Positions 42,471 through 51,124 of a stretch of DNA of 64,000 bases are shown here, one piece after another. Numbering within the stretch: position 1 is the first letter of the stretch; each line of letters opens with the position of its first letter. Made by a program: the position numbers and the translations under genes. The stretch is taken from contig NZ_CP122960.1 in NCBI RefSeq assembly GCF_029854195.1, positions 3,388,936-3,452,935 on the forward strand. Reading direction: 5' to 3'. Under the pieces are notes generated by a model. That model was not told the origin of the DNA. It made no database searches and was given only the letters and a program-made list of their open reading frames with translations. Source of the stretch: Amylibacter sp. IMCC11727. GTDB lineage: Bacteria > Pseudomonadota > Alphaproteobacteria > Rhodobacterales > Rhodobacteraceae.

Positions 42471-45415
42471 GCCAAGATATGAGACTTAACGGCGGTCTGG
42501 TGGATCGCAGCCAAACCATTTCGTTCACTTGGAACGGCAAAACCATGCAGGGGTATCAAGGGGATACACTGGCGTCTGCGCTGTTGGCAAACGGCGTGAA
42601 ACTGGTTGGGCGTTCGTTCAAATACCACCGCCCACGCGGTATTTTCAGCGCAGGTTCAGAAGAGCCAAATGCGCTCGTTCAATTGCGCAAAGGGGCGTAC
42701 CAAGAACCAAACACCCGTGCCACAGTGGCAGAGCTGTTTGAGGGTTTGGATGCCACGAGCCAAAACCACAAAGGCACGTTGGAATTTGATGTGCTGGCTC
42801 TGAACGACCTCGTGTCTCCGTTTCTAAGTGCAGGGTTCTATTACAAAACCTTCATGTGGCCGCGGGCGTTCTGGGAAAAAGTATATGAACCGTTCATCCG
42901 CTCCGCTGCGGGTTTGGGCAAACTGTCTGGTGAGTCTGATCCTGATGTTTACGACAAAGGGTTCCTGCATTGTGACGTTTTGGTCATCGGTTCTGGCCCT
43001 GCTGGTCTGTCTGCTGCTTTGGCGGCTGGTCGGTCTGGTGCGCAGGTGCTGTTGTGTGACGAAGACAGTGTCTTTGGTGGCCGTTTGAACGCCGAGACCT
43101 TTGAAGTAGGCGGCGTGTCTGGTGCAGAATGGGCGCGGAATGCTGTGGCCGAATTGGAAGCCATGGACAATGTGCGGATCATGAACCGCACCACGGTTTA
43201 CGGCGCGTTTGACCACGGAATTTACGGTGCGTTGGAACGGAAAACAGACCACCTGCGCAGTGCAAATGGCAAACCACGCAACATCGCGTGGAAGATTTAT
43301 TCTGGCCGTGCGATTCTGTGTGCGGGTGCAACAGAGCGTTCAATCGCCTTTGGCAATAACGACCGTCCTGGCGTGATGCTGGCAGGGTCCGTTCGCGCGT
43401 ATGCAAACCGTTGGGGCGTTGCCACAGGGAAATCCATTGCAGTGTTCACCAACAACGATGATGGTTGGCACACGGCCAGCGATCTGGTTGCAGCGGGTGC
43501 AAATGTGGCTGCGGTGATCGACAGCCGTGACATTGAACCTTTGATGCCGATTGCTGGGGCATCCATTACAATGGGTGCTGGCGTGAGTGATACGTCGGGC
43601 CGTCGGGCATTAAAAGGTATCACCCTGACAAACGGTCAAACGTTGGATGTGGATTGCCTTGCGGTTGCAGGTGGTTGGTCGCCCAATGTGCATCTGACGT
43701 GCCATCAGCGGGGTCGTCCTGCATGGCGTGAAGACATTGCAGCGTTTGTGCCAGGGGGCGATCTGCCACCAGGTATGTCCGTAGCAGGGTCGGCAAACGG
43801 CACGTATGGCACGGGTGCTTGTTTGGCAGAGGGTCGCACGGCAGCGAATGCTGCGGTAAAGGAACTGGGCTTTACCGCGTCACGCAAAGCGGCGGATAAG
43901 GCCGAAGATGAAGCATCGAACATCACCGCGTATTGGCATGTGAAAGAAAGCACAAAGCGTGCTTGGGTTGATCTGCAAAACGATGTGACGTCCAAAGATG
44001 TAAAACAAGCGGAGCAAGAAGGCTTCCGTTCGGTGGAGCATTTGAAACGCTATACCACGATGGGGATGGCCACGGATCAGGGTAAAACAGCCAACGTTCT
44101 GGGCCTTGCCATTATGGCCGAAGCGCGGGGGCAATCGATCCCAGAAACGGGTACAACGATTTTCCGTCCACCATATTCACCTGTTCCAATGGGTGCTTTG
44201 GCGGGCCGTGCAAAAGGGAAGAGCTTTCAGCCGTATCGCCTGACACCGTCTGACAAATGGGCCCGTGAAAACGGCGCGTCTTTTGTGGAATCTGGCCCGT
44301 GGTTGCGGGCAGAATGGTATGTGAAGGGCGACGAAAAAGGCTGGCGTGACAGTGTGGATCGCGAAGTGATTGAAACCCGTAAATCCGTCGGAATTTGCGA
44401 TGTGACGACCCTTGGTAAGATTGACATTCAGGGCCGTGATGCGGCGAAATTGTTGAACATGGCCTATGCCAACGGGTTCGCAAAACTGGCCGTTGGTAAA
44501 ACGCGGTACGGTATCATGCTGCGCGAAGACGGCATCTGTATGGATGACGGAACGACCGCGCGGCTCGGTGAAAATCACTTTGTGATGACCACAACAACCG
44601 TGAACGCTGTGGCGATTTATCGTCACCTCGATTTCATTCGTCAGTGTTTGTATCCTGATTGGGACGTTCACATCATGTCTGTCACCGACAGCTGGGCGCA
44701 GTATGCGGTTGCGGGGCCAAACTCGCGCAATCTGTTGCGCAAGGTTGTGGATGCGGAATTTGACATCAGCAACGAAGGCTTTCCATTTATGGCCTGTGCG
44801 GACATCACCGTTTGTGGTGGCATTCCTGCGCGGTTGTTCCGGATCTCTTTCTCGGGTGAGCTGGCCTATGAAATTGCGGTGCCGAGCCGATATGGCGATA
44901 GCATGATCAGGGTTCTACACGAAGCTGGTAAAGAATTTGACGTGGTACCGTACGGTCTGGAAGCGCTGAGCGTGATGCGGATCGAGAAGGGCCATGCAGT
45001 TGCATCGGAATTGACAGGACAAACCACGGCGCAGAACCTTGGCATGGGGCGGATGATTTCGAAGAAGAAAGACTGTATCGGCAACACATTGTCCGAGCGG
45101 GCTTATATGAACCGCGACGAAATTTGGAACCTTGTTGGTTTGCAACCTGTCGATAAGTCTATGAAATTGGACGGTGGTTCGCATTTCATCAACAAAGGGG
45201 ATGAGCCGACGATGGACACGGATTTGGGGTGGATGACGTCTGTCGCCTATTCCCCGACGCTGGGCCATCACATCGGTCTTGGCTTTGTCAAAGCAGGCAG
45301 TTCACGCATGGGCGATGTGATCCGAGCGTGGGATGGTGTGCGCGAAAAAGATGTCGAAGTGGAGATCGTTTCGGCGCACTTCTTTGACCCAGAAGGGGAG
45401 CGGTTGCGTGGTTGA
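42467..45415 (+). CDS. soxA: Sarcosine oxidase alpha subunit
   Basis: A 982-residue subunit: an N-terminal ferredoxin-like part that holds KYHRPRGIFSAGSEEPNA, an NAD-binding FAD domain (GSGPAGLSAALAAGRSGA, about residue 170), and a C-terminal aminomethyltransferase-like half (about 600-980) that hands the methylene group to tetrahydrofolate. Overlaps soxD by 4 and soxG by 8 bases. The length is as expected for the family. Confidence 0.96.
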   Translation: MSQDMRLNGGLVDRSQTISFTWNGKTMQGYQGDTLASALLANGVKLVGRSFKYHRPRGIFSAGSEEPNALVQLRKGAYQEPNTRATVAELFEGLDATSQNHKGTLEFDVLALNDLVSPFLSAGFYYKTFMWPRAFWEKVYEPFIRSAAGLGKLSGESDPDVYDKGFLHCDVLVIGSGPAGLSAALAAGRSGAQVLLCDEDSVFGGRLNAETFEVGGVSGAEWARNAVAELEAMDNVRIMNRTTVYGAFDHGIYGALERKTDHLRSANGKPRNIAWKIYSGRAILCAGATERSIAFGNNDRPGVMLAGSVRAYANRWGVATGKSIAVFTNNDDGWHTASDLVAAGANVAAVIDSRDIEPLMPIAGASITMGAGVSDTSGRRALKGITLTNGQTLDVDCLAVAGGWSPNVHLTCHQRGRPAWREDIAAFVPGGDLPPGMSVAGSANGTYGTGACLAEGRTAANAAVKELGFTASRKAADKAEDEASNITAYWHVKESTKRAWVDLQNDVTSKDVKQAEQEGFRSVEHLKRYTTMGMATDQGKTANVLGLAIMAEARGQSIPETGTTIFRPPYSPVPMGALAGRAKGKSFQPYRLTPSDKWARENGASFVESGPWLRAEWYVKGDEKGWRDSVDREVIETRKSVGICDVTTLGKIDIQGRDAAKLLNMAYANGFAKLAVGKTRYGIMLREDGICMDDGTTARLGENHFVMTTTTVNAVAIYRHLDFIRQCLYPDWDVHIMSVTDSWAQYAVAGPNSRNLLRKVVDAEFDISNEGFPFMACADITVCGGIPARLFRISFSGELAYEIAVPSRYGDSMIRVLHEAGKEFDVVPYGLEALSVMRIEKGHAVASELTGQTTAQNLGMGRMISKKKDCIGNTLSERAYMNRDEIWNLVGLQPVDKSMKLDGGSHFINKGDEPTMDTDLGWMTSVAYSPTLGHHIGLGFVKAGSSRMGDVIRAWDGVREKDVEVEIVSAHFFDPEGERLRG

Positions 45416-45974
45416 TTTTACGTTAGAATCCAAAGCAGTACTCGATGGTTTTAATCATGATTGGAACGGCACGCGTTTGCGCGAGCTGACAGAGATGGCC
45501 GCTGTGGCGGTGTCTGTTCCCAAAGATGGGGCGGCGGCGTTGAACAAAAAGCTAAAGACGGCTTATGGTGCGAATGCGCCAGCGGCAGGCGAAAGCTTTG
45601 TCGGTAAGGGTGATGCGCGAGTCATGTCATTTGCCGAAGATCAGTTTATGATCCTGTTCAACCATACGGCCCATTCTGGTGTTCCAGCGATTGAGAAAAA
45701 GCTAGGAGATACAGGGTATTACGTGGAGCAGACAAACAACTGGGTGTTCTTGGAGCTGTCTGGCCCATTGGCCCGCGCGGCGTTGGAACGGCTGTGTCCG
45801 ATCAACACGCATCCTGATAAATTCCCTGTGGATCGGGCGGAGCGCACGAACATGGAACACATGGGTGCGGTGCTGTGTAGAACGGGTGAAGACACGTTTC
45901 TGATCATGTCTGCAAGTTCCACCGCGGGCTCGTTTTTGCACGCGTTGGAAACCTCGGTCGAGTACGTCAGCTAA
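45408..45974 (+). CDS. soxG: Sarcosine oxidase gamma subunit
   Basis: A 188-residue gamma subunit with a GcvT-like fold and an NWVFLELSGPLARAALERL block. The GTG at 45408 with AGGGGAG just upstream, inside the end of soxA, is chosen; an earlier frame would overlap soxA by 80 bp. Last gene of the operon. Confidence 0.92.
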   Translation: MVDFTLESKAVLDGFNHDWNGTRLRELTEMAAVAVSVPKDGAAALNKKLKTAYGANAPAAGESFVGKGDARVMSFAEDQFMILFNHTAHSGVPAIEKKLGDTGYYVEQTNNWVFLELSGPLARAALERLCPINTHPDKFPVDRAERTNMEHMGAVLCRTGEDTFLIMSASSTAGSFLHALETSVEYVS

Positions 45975-46028
45975 GGCAGTGCACGCCGTTAACGAGTGTG
46001 GCAAATTGCTGATTTCAGAAAAAAGCAA

Positions 46029-46065
46029 ACTACCCAGAAACAGGGGTCCCTTAGGTATGGGTAGT
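46029..46065. repeat. Hairpin after the sox operon
   Basis: Arms ACTACCC (46029-46035) and GGGTAGT (46059-46065) are perfect, with a GGGGTCCC self-pairing block inside. It is followed by GTGTTCCTTTTTC, a weak T-rich tail, so it could terminate soxBDAG transcription. Confidence 0.5.
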
Positions 46066-46152
46066 GTGTTCCTTTTTCTGCGTTAACCTGTGACGCAACA
46101 TAAGTTAAGTTCTGTTAAGAAGCGTTGCATTGCCAGAAAAAGAGACTTGTTC

Positions 46153-46884
46153 ATGGCATCAAAGAAACCCGTGATTGGCATTCTGACCTATGGCCGTGGT
46201 GATGTGGCGGTGGAGAATTTCCTGTACGATGATTATTACGCGAGCCCGTCGCAGTATGTGGATGCTGTGCGCCGCGCGGGCGGATTGCCCGTGTTGTTGC
46301 CCCCGAACGAGGCGGACCTGAGCGATTGGATTGCGCTGGTAGATGGGTTTGTGTTTACAGGCGGAACTGACATTGATCCAACGCTGTATGGTGGCGATCC
46401 GAACCATCCGAATTTGTTGAAAGTATCGCGAGAACGGGACGACACGGAGATGGAACTGATCCGTCGCGTGATGGAAGACGGTGCAATTCCTGCGCTGTTC
46501 ATCTGTCGTGGGATGCAGTTGTTGAACGTGTTTTACGGTGGCGATCTGCATGAGCATATTCCCGATGTGCAGAACCCAGACATCCATCGTGGGGATGATG
46601 GATTTTGGACCGTGCAGCCCGTGGATGTGGATCGCGGATCAAAGCTGTTTGAGGTGATGGGAACGGATCATGTGAAAACGTATTCGGGCCATCATCAAGG
46701 CGTGAAAACCGTGGCGGATGGGTTGGTGGTTTCGGCCGTGGCCCCCGACGGGATTGTCGAAGGGTTGGAGGTCGCGGGGCATCCGTATTCATTGGCGGTG
46801 CAGTGGCATCCTGAGGTGTCTGCGGCGGATGATCCGAGTCAGCAGAAGTTGTTCGATGGGTTGGTTGGGGCCGCACAAAAATAG
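46153..46884 (+). CDS. Gamma-glutamyl-gamma-aminobutyrate hydrolase family protein (class I glutamine amidotransferase fold)
   Basis: A 243-residue peptidase C26-type hydrolase. The nucleophile Cys lies in ALFICRGMQLLN, and the His/Glu pair in VQWHPEVS. Family members hydrolyse gamma-glutamyl amides in the polyamine (gamma-glutamyl-putrescine) and ethanolamine routes, or gamma-glutamyl-methylamide-like compounds. The ATG at 46153 gives the family N-terminus KKPVIGILTY. It stands alone between sox genes and a dioxygenase; a role in glutamylated amine catabolism is inference. Confidence 0.88.
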   Translation: MASKKPVIGILTYGRGDVAVENFLYDDYYASPSQYVDAVRRAGGLPVLLPPNEADLSDWIALVDGFVFTGGTDIDPTLYGGDPNHPNLLKVSRERDDTEMELIRRVMEDGAIPALFICRGMQLLNVFYGGDLHEHIPDVQNPDIHRGDDGFWTVQPVDVDRGSKLFEVMGTDHVKTYSGHHQGVKTVADGLVVSAVAPDGIVEGLEVAGHPYSLAVQWHPEVSAADDPSQQKLFDGLVGAAQK

Positions 46885-46954
46885 AATCTCCAGCAACAAT
46901 TGACGCTTGCGTCTACCCATGGGAGACTAAGGTTCCTTTTTTGAGGTGGCTTCA

Positions 46955-47821
46955 ATGACCGATTTTCCGAGCGTCTTAGACAAAGCAGATGTGTCTATGG
47001 TGCGTCACGAACCCTTTCCGCACATCATTGTTGACGATGCGCTTCCACAGGATGTTTATGACCAACTGGCGCAGTCATACCCTGACCCGATGAACCTGCC
47101 CGAAAAGATGCGTACGCGAAACAATCACCGATATAACTTGCTGTCCAAATGGGGCGCTGCAGAGTTTTCGTTTGATGCCGCCGCACCAGAGTGGCAGGCC
47201 TTTTTGAACCGTCACGACAGCCCTGAATTTGTAGAAGAAGTGTTTAATCTTTTCCCAGATTTTACCGAGGACAGTGACTCCGGAAAACAGTTTAATGTGA
47301 ACGCGCTTGGACCTAACTTGTCTGGCAAAATTGGGGTTGATGACTTTGTTAATGCGCGTGACGTTAAGGCGCGTAGCACGGTTGGCATCAATACACCCGT
47401 CACAGAAGTATCGAGCGTGCGCGGTGCGCATACCGACAGTATTCGTAAGGCCTATGTCGGGCTTTTGTATTTTCGCCATGAGAATGATGACTCCACGGGT
47501 GGCGATTTGGAGATATTTAACTGGAAAGATGACGCGTCGCGATCAGAGTGGCCAGTGTCTGTTGATCGTGACTTGTTGAATTTGGTCAACACAATCGAAT
47601 ATCGTCCCAATCGTTATGTGTTGTTTTTGACAACCAGCGATGCCTTGCATGGAGTTTCACCGCGATCTGTTACGTCGACCTTTCGTAGGTTGGTTGTGAC
47701 ATCTGGCTGGCTGCCTGGGGTCGATCACTATGATACGGACACAACTCATGGATTGCTGCGGCGATTAAAGGCCACCGTGATGTCGAAGATTCGCCGCGCA
47801 TTGGGCCGTGCTCAAGGCTGA
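46955..47821 (+). CDS. 2-oxoglutarate/Fe(II)-dependent oxygenase-like protein
   Basis: A 288-residue protein. The iron ligands of the double-stranded beta-helix fold are recognisable: GAHTDS (His and Asp, about residues 157-159) and the distal His in DALHGVSPR, with an Arg to hold 2-oxoglutarate shortly after. The N-terminal FPHIIVDDALPQDVYDQL resembles prolyl-hydroxylase-like proteins near cell-surface glycan genes. ATG 46955 behind TTTGAGG is preferred over the GTG at 46946. Substrate unknown. Confidence 0.72.
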   Translation: MTDFPSVLDKADVSMVRHEPFPHIIVDDALPQDVYDQLAQSYPDPMNLPEKMRTRNNHRYNLLSKWGAAEFSFDAAAPEWQAFLNRHDSPEFVEEVFNLFPDFTEDSDSGKQFNVNALGPNLSGKIGVDDFVNARDVKARSTVGINTPVTEVSSVRGAHTDSIRKAYVGLLYFRHENDDSTGGDLEIFNWKDDASRSEWPVSVDRDLLNLVNTIEYRPNRYVLFLTTSDALHGVSPRSVTSTFRRLVVTSGWLPGVDHYDTDTTHGLLRRLKATVMSKIRRALGRAQG

Positions 47822-47845
47822 CGAATTTCAAAAAAAGGTGGCAAG

Positions 47846-47872
47846 AAAACCCCGTTGTTATAACGGGGTTTT
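47846..47872 (+). terminator. Rho-independent terminator
   Basis: A perfect 11-bp stem (AAAACCCCGTT with AACGGGGTTTT) and a 5-base loop, 24 bp after the oxygenase stop and 8 bp before the convergent ridA-like stop. A-runs and T-runs on both sides allow termination in both directions. Confidence 0.92.
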
Positions 47873-47879
47873 CGAAGGG

Positions 47880-48275
47880 TTAGCTCGCCGCGACTGCCTC
47901 GATCTCGAACATCAGCGGCGCAATTGCGAGGCGTGTAACGCCGAGCAATGTCATTGGTGGGGATGCTTGCAGAGGGCCAAAGCGCATGCCGAGCAGATCG
48001 AAATTCTTCATCGCTTCGTCCACGTCGGTGGCATAGATGCGCAGTTGGGTGATGTTGGCGAGGGTCATGTTGGCCCCTGCCAAGACAGCCTGAAGGTTAT
48101 CAAGCGCCAGTGCAATTTGGGCGCGCATGTCGCCAGCGTGTTGAGGCGCACCGTTTTCATCGACGGCGGTTTGTCCCGCGATGTTCAATTGGTGGGTTGC
48201 GCCAGTGATGACTTCGCCTTGGTTGTAGCCGAGGTTTTGGGACCAGGTCCAAGGGTTGATTGCGTTACGTTCCAT
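47880..48275 (-). CDS. RidA family protein
   Basis: A 131-residue member of the RidA/YjgF/UK114 trimer family, whose typical members hydrolyse reactive enamine/imine intermediates made by PLP enzymes. The helix-strand pattern and the NITQLRIYATDVDEAM block fit, though the chain departs from archetypal RidA at the C-terminal signature. It reads away from the purine permease with about 130 bp between. Possible partner of amino-group metabolism nearby; not more specific. Confidence 0.82.
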   Translation of the reverse strand: MERNAINPWTWSQNLGYNQGEVITGATHQLNIAGQTAVDENGAPQHAGDMRAQIALALDNLQAVLAGANMTLANITQLRIYATDVDEAMKNFDLLGMRFGPLQASPPMTLLGVTRLAIAPLMFEIEAVAAS

Positions 48276-48356
48276 TGTTGTATTCCTTTTTGAATGTAAG
48301 GTCGGTTTAAACCGAGACTACTGACAAAAAGTGGCAACAAGTGTGAAGCGTACAAA

Positions 48357-48384
48357 AAAGCCCCACCAGTTATGGCGGGGCTTT
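48357..48384 (-). terminator. Rho-independent terminator of the NCS2 permease
   Basis: AAAGCCCC and GGGGCTTT arms, extended by CCA/TGG after one mismatch, with a 4-base loop. On the minus strand the stem is followed by a T-run, 22 bp beyond the permease stop. Confidence 0.9.
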
Positions 48385-48405
48385 GGCATTTAGTTGGGCT
48401 ATGGT

Positions 48406-49761
48406 TTAGCCGAGATCTTCTGGTAGGATCAGGTTCAAGACGATTGCCAAGAACGCAGCTGGCAGCAAGCCTGAAGTCATCAGGATTTTCGCTGTATCAC
48501 CCAAGAACGCCATCGCGTTTGGCACTTGCTGAAGGCCAAGACCAACAGACAAGGATACGGCGAAGATAACCATGTTGCGGCTGTTCCAGTTGACGTCGGA
48601 CAACATGGATGCGCCTGCGGCGGCAACCATCCCGAACATCACGATCACGCCACCGCCGAGCACTTGGATCGGAACGGTGTTAATGACTGCGCCCACTTTC
48701 GGGATCAAGCCACAGATGATCAGGAAGATCGCACCAATTGTGACCACGTGGCGGGACATAACCCCTGTCATGGCGATAAGGCCAACGTTCTGTGAGAACG
48801 AGGTGTTTGGCAAAGAGCCGAAAACACCAGCGATGGCGGAACCAAGACCGTCTGCGAATGTTGCACCGGTAACCTCTGCATCCGTTGCTTCACGGCCAGC
48901 GCCCCCTTTGGTGATGCCTGATACGTCGCCCACGGTTTCGATGGCCGAGATAAAGGCCATGAGACACATGCCGATGATGATCGCCCAGTTGATATCAAAG
49001 CCAAACTTGAATGGGCTTGGCAAAGCGAACCAACCTGCGTTGCCGACATTGCCAAGGTTCACGTCACCCATGATGTAGGCCACGACGTAGCCTGCGATCA
49101 GGCCAACCAGAACGGCAGAGACGGACAGTAGGCCGCGTGCAAAGAACTTGAGGCCGAGGGTCACAAGAATCACGACGAGCGCTTGGAACCAGTTGGACAG
49201 GCCGCCCCATGTGGGTTTGGACATGTTAAAGTCGCCAGCACCGCCAGCGGCGTATTGGATGCCAACTTTGATCAAGGCAAGACCAATCATCAGAACGATG
49301 AGGCCCGTGACCAGCGGTGGCAGGGCAAAGCGGATTCTGCCAACGAACAGGCCAAGAAAGGCATGGAATAAGCCGCCGATCATGACGCCGGCCATCAAGC
49401 CGCCAAGACCCGCAGTGCCCGCGCCGAGCATGGCTGGGATCATCACTGGCAGGAAGGCAAATGAAGTGCCTTGCACGATAGGCAGTTTTGCACCCACCGG
49501 ACCGATGCCGATGGTTTGGATCAATGTGGCAACGCCCGCAAACAGCATGGCCATTTGGATCAGGTACACGATTGCGCCGATGTCCATGCCAGGTGCGCCA
49601 AAGCCAAAACCAGCAACGCCTGCGATGATGATCGCAGGAGTGACGTTGGATACGAACATGGCCAGCACGTGTTGGATGCCAAGCGGGATCGCTTTGGCGA
49701 GTGGAGGTGTGTAATTCGGGTCGCGGAGTTGTTCCGGGGTCCCAATTGAGTTGTCAGACAT
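48406..49761 (-). CDS. NCS2 family purine (urate/xanthine) permease
   Basis: A 451-residue nucleobase:cation symporter-2 protein with about 14 hydrophobic segments. Family blocks include the QGTSFAFLPVMI region, and the AFISAIETVGDVSGI helix with the substrate-binding glutamate. ATG 49761 behind GGGGAC is chosen. It lies immediately after, and on the same strand as, allA-allE-puuE, so urate or xanthine is the likely cargo and not uracil; specificity is inferred from context. Confidence 0.9.
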   Translation of the reverse strand: MSDNSIGTPEQLRDPNYTPPLAKAIPLGIQHVLAMFVSNVTPAIIIAGVAGFGFGAPGMDIGAIVYLIQMAMLFAGVATLIQTIGIGPVGAKLPIVQGTSFAFLPVMIPAMLGAGTAGLGGLMAGVMIGGLFHAFLGLFVGRIRFALPPLVTGLIVLMIGLALIKVGIQYAAGGAGDFNMSKPTWGGLSNWFQALVVILVTLGLKFFARGLLSVSAVLVGLIAGYVVAYIMGDVNLGNVGNAGWFALPSPFKFGFDINWAIIIGMCLMAFISAIETVGDVSGITKGGAGREATDAEVTGATFADGLGSAIAGVFGSLPNTSFSQNVGLIAMTGVMSRHVVTIGAIFLIICGLIPKVGAVINTVPIQVLGGGVIVMFGMVAAAGASMLSDVNWNSRNMVIFAVSLSVGLGLQQVPNAMAFLGDTAKILMTSGLLPAAFLAIVLNLILPEDLG

Positions 49762-49826
49762 TTTTGTCCCCTGTTGTTGTGTGGTTGCCCACGATGTGTC
49801 GCGTCTATTGCGCAACTATGCTTGGT

Positions 49827-50315
49827 TTATAGGCTTGGTTCCTCAATTCTCAAAGGAGTTTCAAGCCAATGCTCTTCGAGGTTTGGACCGGTCCCAATGC
49901 GGTCCACCACTGCGAAAAGTCCGGGTGCATGGAGCGGGGTTAAAACCCCGTGCCATGTGTTTCGGTGAAAGTTGATGGCCTGTGCGCCGTTGCTGACAAA
50001 GGCGCGGATGTTGGTGGGTGTTCCATTGTCATCCGAGGCAACGATGATCAGGAACGGATGTTCTGACATCGGGATAAAGGTTTGTGCGCCGTCTGGGTGG
50101 CGTTCCACGAGATCAAGTGTGTAGGGCAGTTCGCGCGGCTCTGCCTTAAAGATGGAAACGCCTGCGCGGCCGTTTGACAGATCAAGGTTTGCCAAATCGT
50201 GGTGGCGTTTGCACTTGCCCTGATTAATGGTTTTTGGATTCACCGAATCCGCAGCCAGCACATCGCCAAACGGGGCGAATGCGTCAGCAGTGAGGGGTTC
50301 GGTGAAGATGGTCAT
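49827..50315 (-). CDS. allA: Ureidoglycolate lyase
   Basis: A 162-residue AllA-type cupin that splits ureidoglycolate to glyoxylate and urea. Seen: the N-terminal FTEPLTADAFAPFGDV, the FIPMSEHPFLIIVA block and NFHRNTWHGVLTPL, both typical. The ATG at 50315 overlaps the allE stop by 4 bp. Part of a minus-strand operon puuE/uraD-allE-allA, probably with the permease. Confidence 0.94.
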   Translation of the reverse strand: MTIFTEPLTADAFAPFGDVLAADSVNPKTINQGKCKRHHDLANLDLSNGRAGVSIFKAEPRELPYTLDLVERHPDGAQTFIPMSEHPFLIIVASDDNGTPTNIRAFVSNGAQAINFHRNTWHGVLTPLHAPGLFAVVDRIGTGPNLEEHWLETPLRIEEPSL

Positions 50316-51124
50316 AGGAACCCCGCGTGGCGGTTGACATCTTTGTAGAGAAGATAGCGGAATGGGCCTGGACCGGAAGCCACGCAGGCTTGTGGGCAGA
50401 AAGCGCGCAGCCACATGTAATCGCCTGCTTCCACCTCGACCCAATCAGCGTTGAGGCGATAAACCGCTTTGCCTTCGAGCACATACAACCCGTGTTCCAT
50501 CACGTGGGTTTCAGCGAATGGAATGTTTCCGCCTGGTTTAAAGTTCACGATGTTGACGTGCATGTCGTGACGCAGGTCGTCGGGTTCCACGAAACGGGTG
50601 GTGGACCAATCGTCGGTGTTGGCCATGACGTTCGGGGCCACGTCCTGTTCATTGGTAAAGAAGGGTGTTGGGGCGTCGATGCCATCCACCGCCTGATACC
50701 GTTTGCGGATCCAATGGAACGTGGCGGCATCAGGTTTGGCGTTGGCGAGGGTCCATTTCGCACCTGCGGGCAGATAGGCATAACCCCCTTCGCCGAGGAC
50801 ATGGGTTTCGCCTGACAGTGTGACCTTAATTTCGCCAGACACGACAAACAACACAGATTGCGCAGTTGGGTCTGTGTCGGGGCGGGTGGAGCCACCGTTT
50901 TCAGACACTTCCATGATGTAGTGGCTGAAGGTTTCGGCAAAGCCTGTGAGCGGGCGTGCGATGATCCATGCGCGGGATTTGTCCCAATGGGGCAGTTGGC
51001 TGGTGGTGATATCCATCAGCGTGCCTTTGGGGATCACGGCATAGGCATCGGTGAACACCGCGCGGTCTGTCATGATTTGTGTTTGGGGGGGCAAACCGCC
51101 CTTGGGGGTGTAATAATTGGTCAT
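50312..51124 (-). CDS. allE: (S)-ureidoglycine aminohydrolase (bicupin)
   Basis: A 270-residue bicupin that releases ammonia from ureidoglycine to give ureidoglycolate. Two cupin domains (about 60-130 and 185-260); the second carries the likely Mn ligands in FAETHVMEHG. The C-terminal FRYLLYKDVNRH is a family mark. It overlaps its neighbours by 4 bp on both sides. No allantoate amidohydrolase gene, which should supply its substrate, is in the window. Confidence 0.93.
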   Translation of the reverse strand: MTNYYTPKGGLPPQTQIMTDRAVFTDAYAVIPKGTLMDITTSQLPHWDKSRAWIIARPLTGFAETFSHYIMEVSENGGSTRPDTDPTAQSVLFVVSGEIKVTLSGETHVLGEGGYAYLPAGAKWTLANAKPDAATFHWIRKRYQAVDGIDAPTPFFTNEQDVAPNVMANTDDWSTTRFVEPDDLRHDMHVNIVNFKPGGNIPFAETHVMEHGLYVLEGKAVYRLNADWVEVEAGDYMWLRAFCPQACVASGPGPFRYLLYKDVNRHAGFL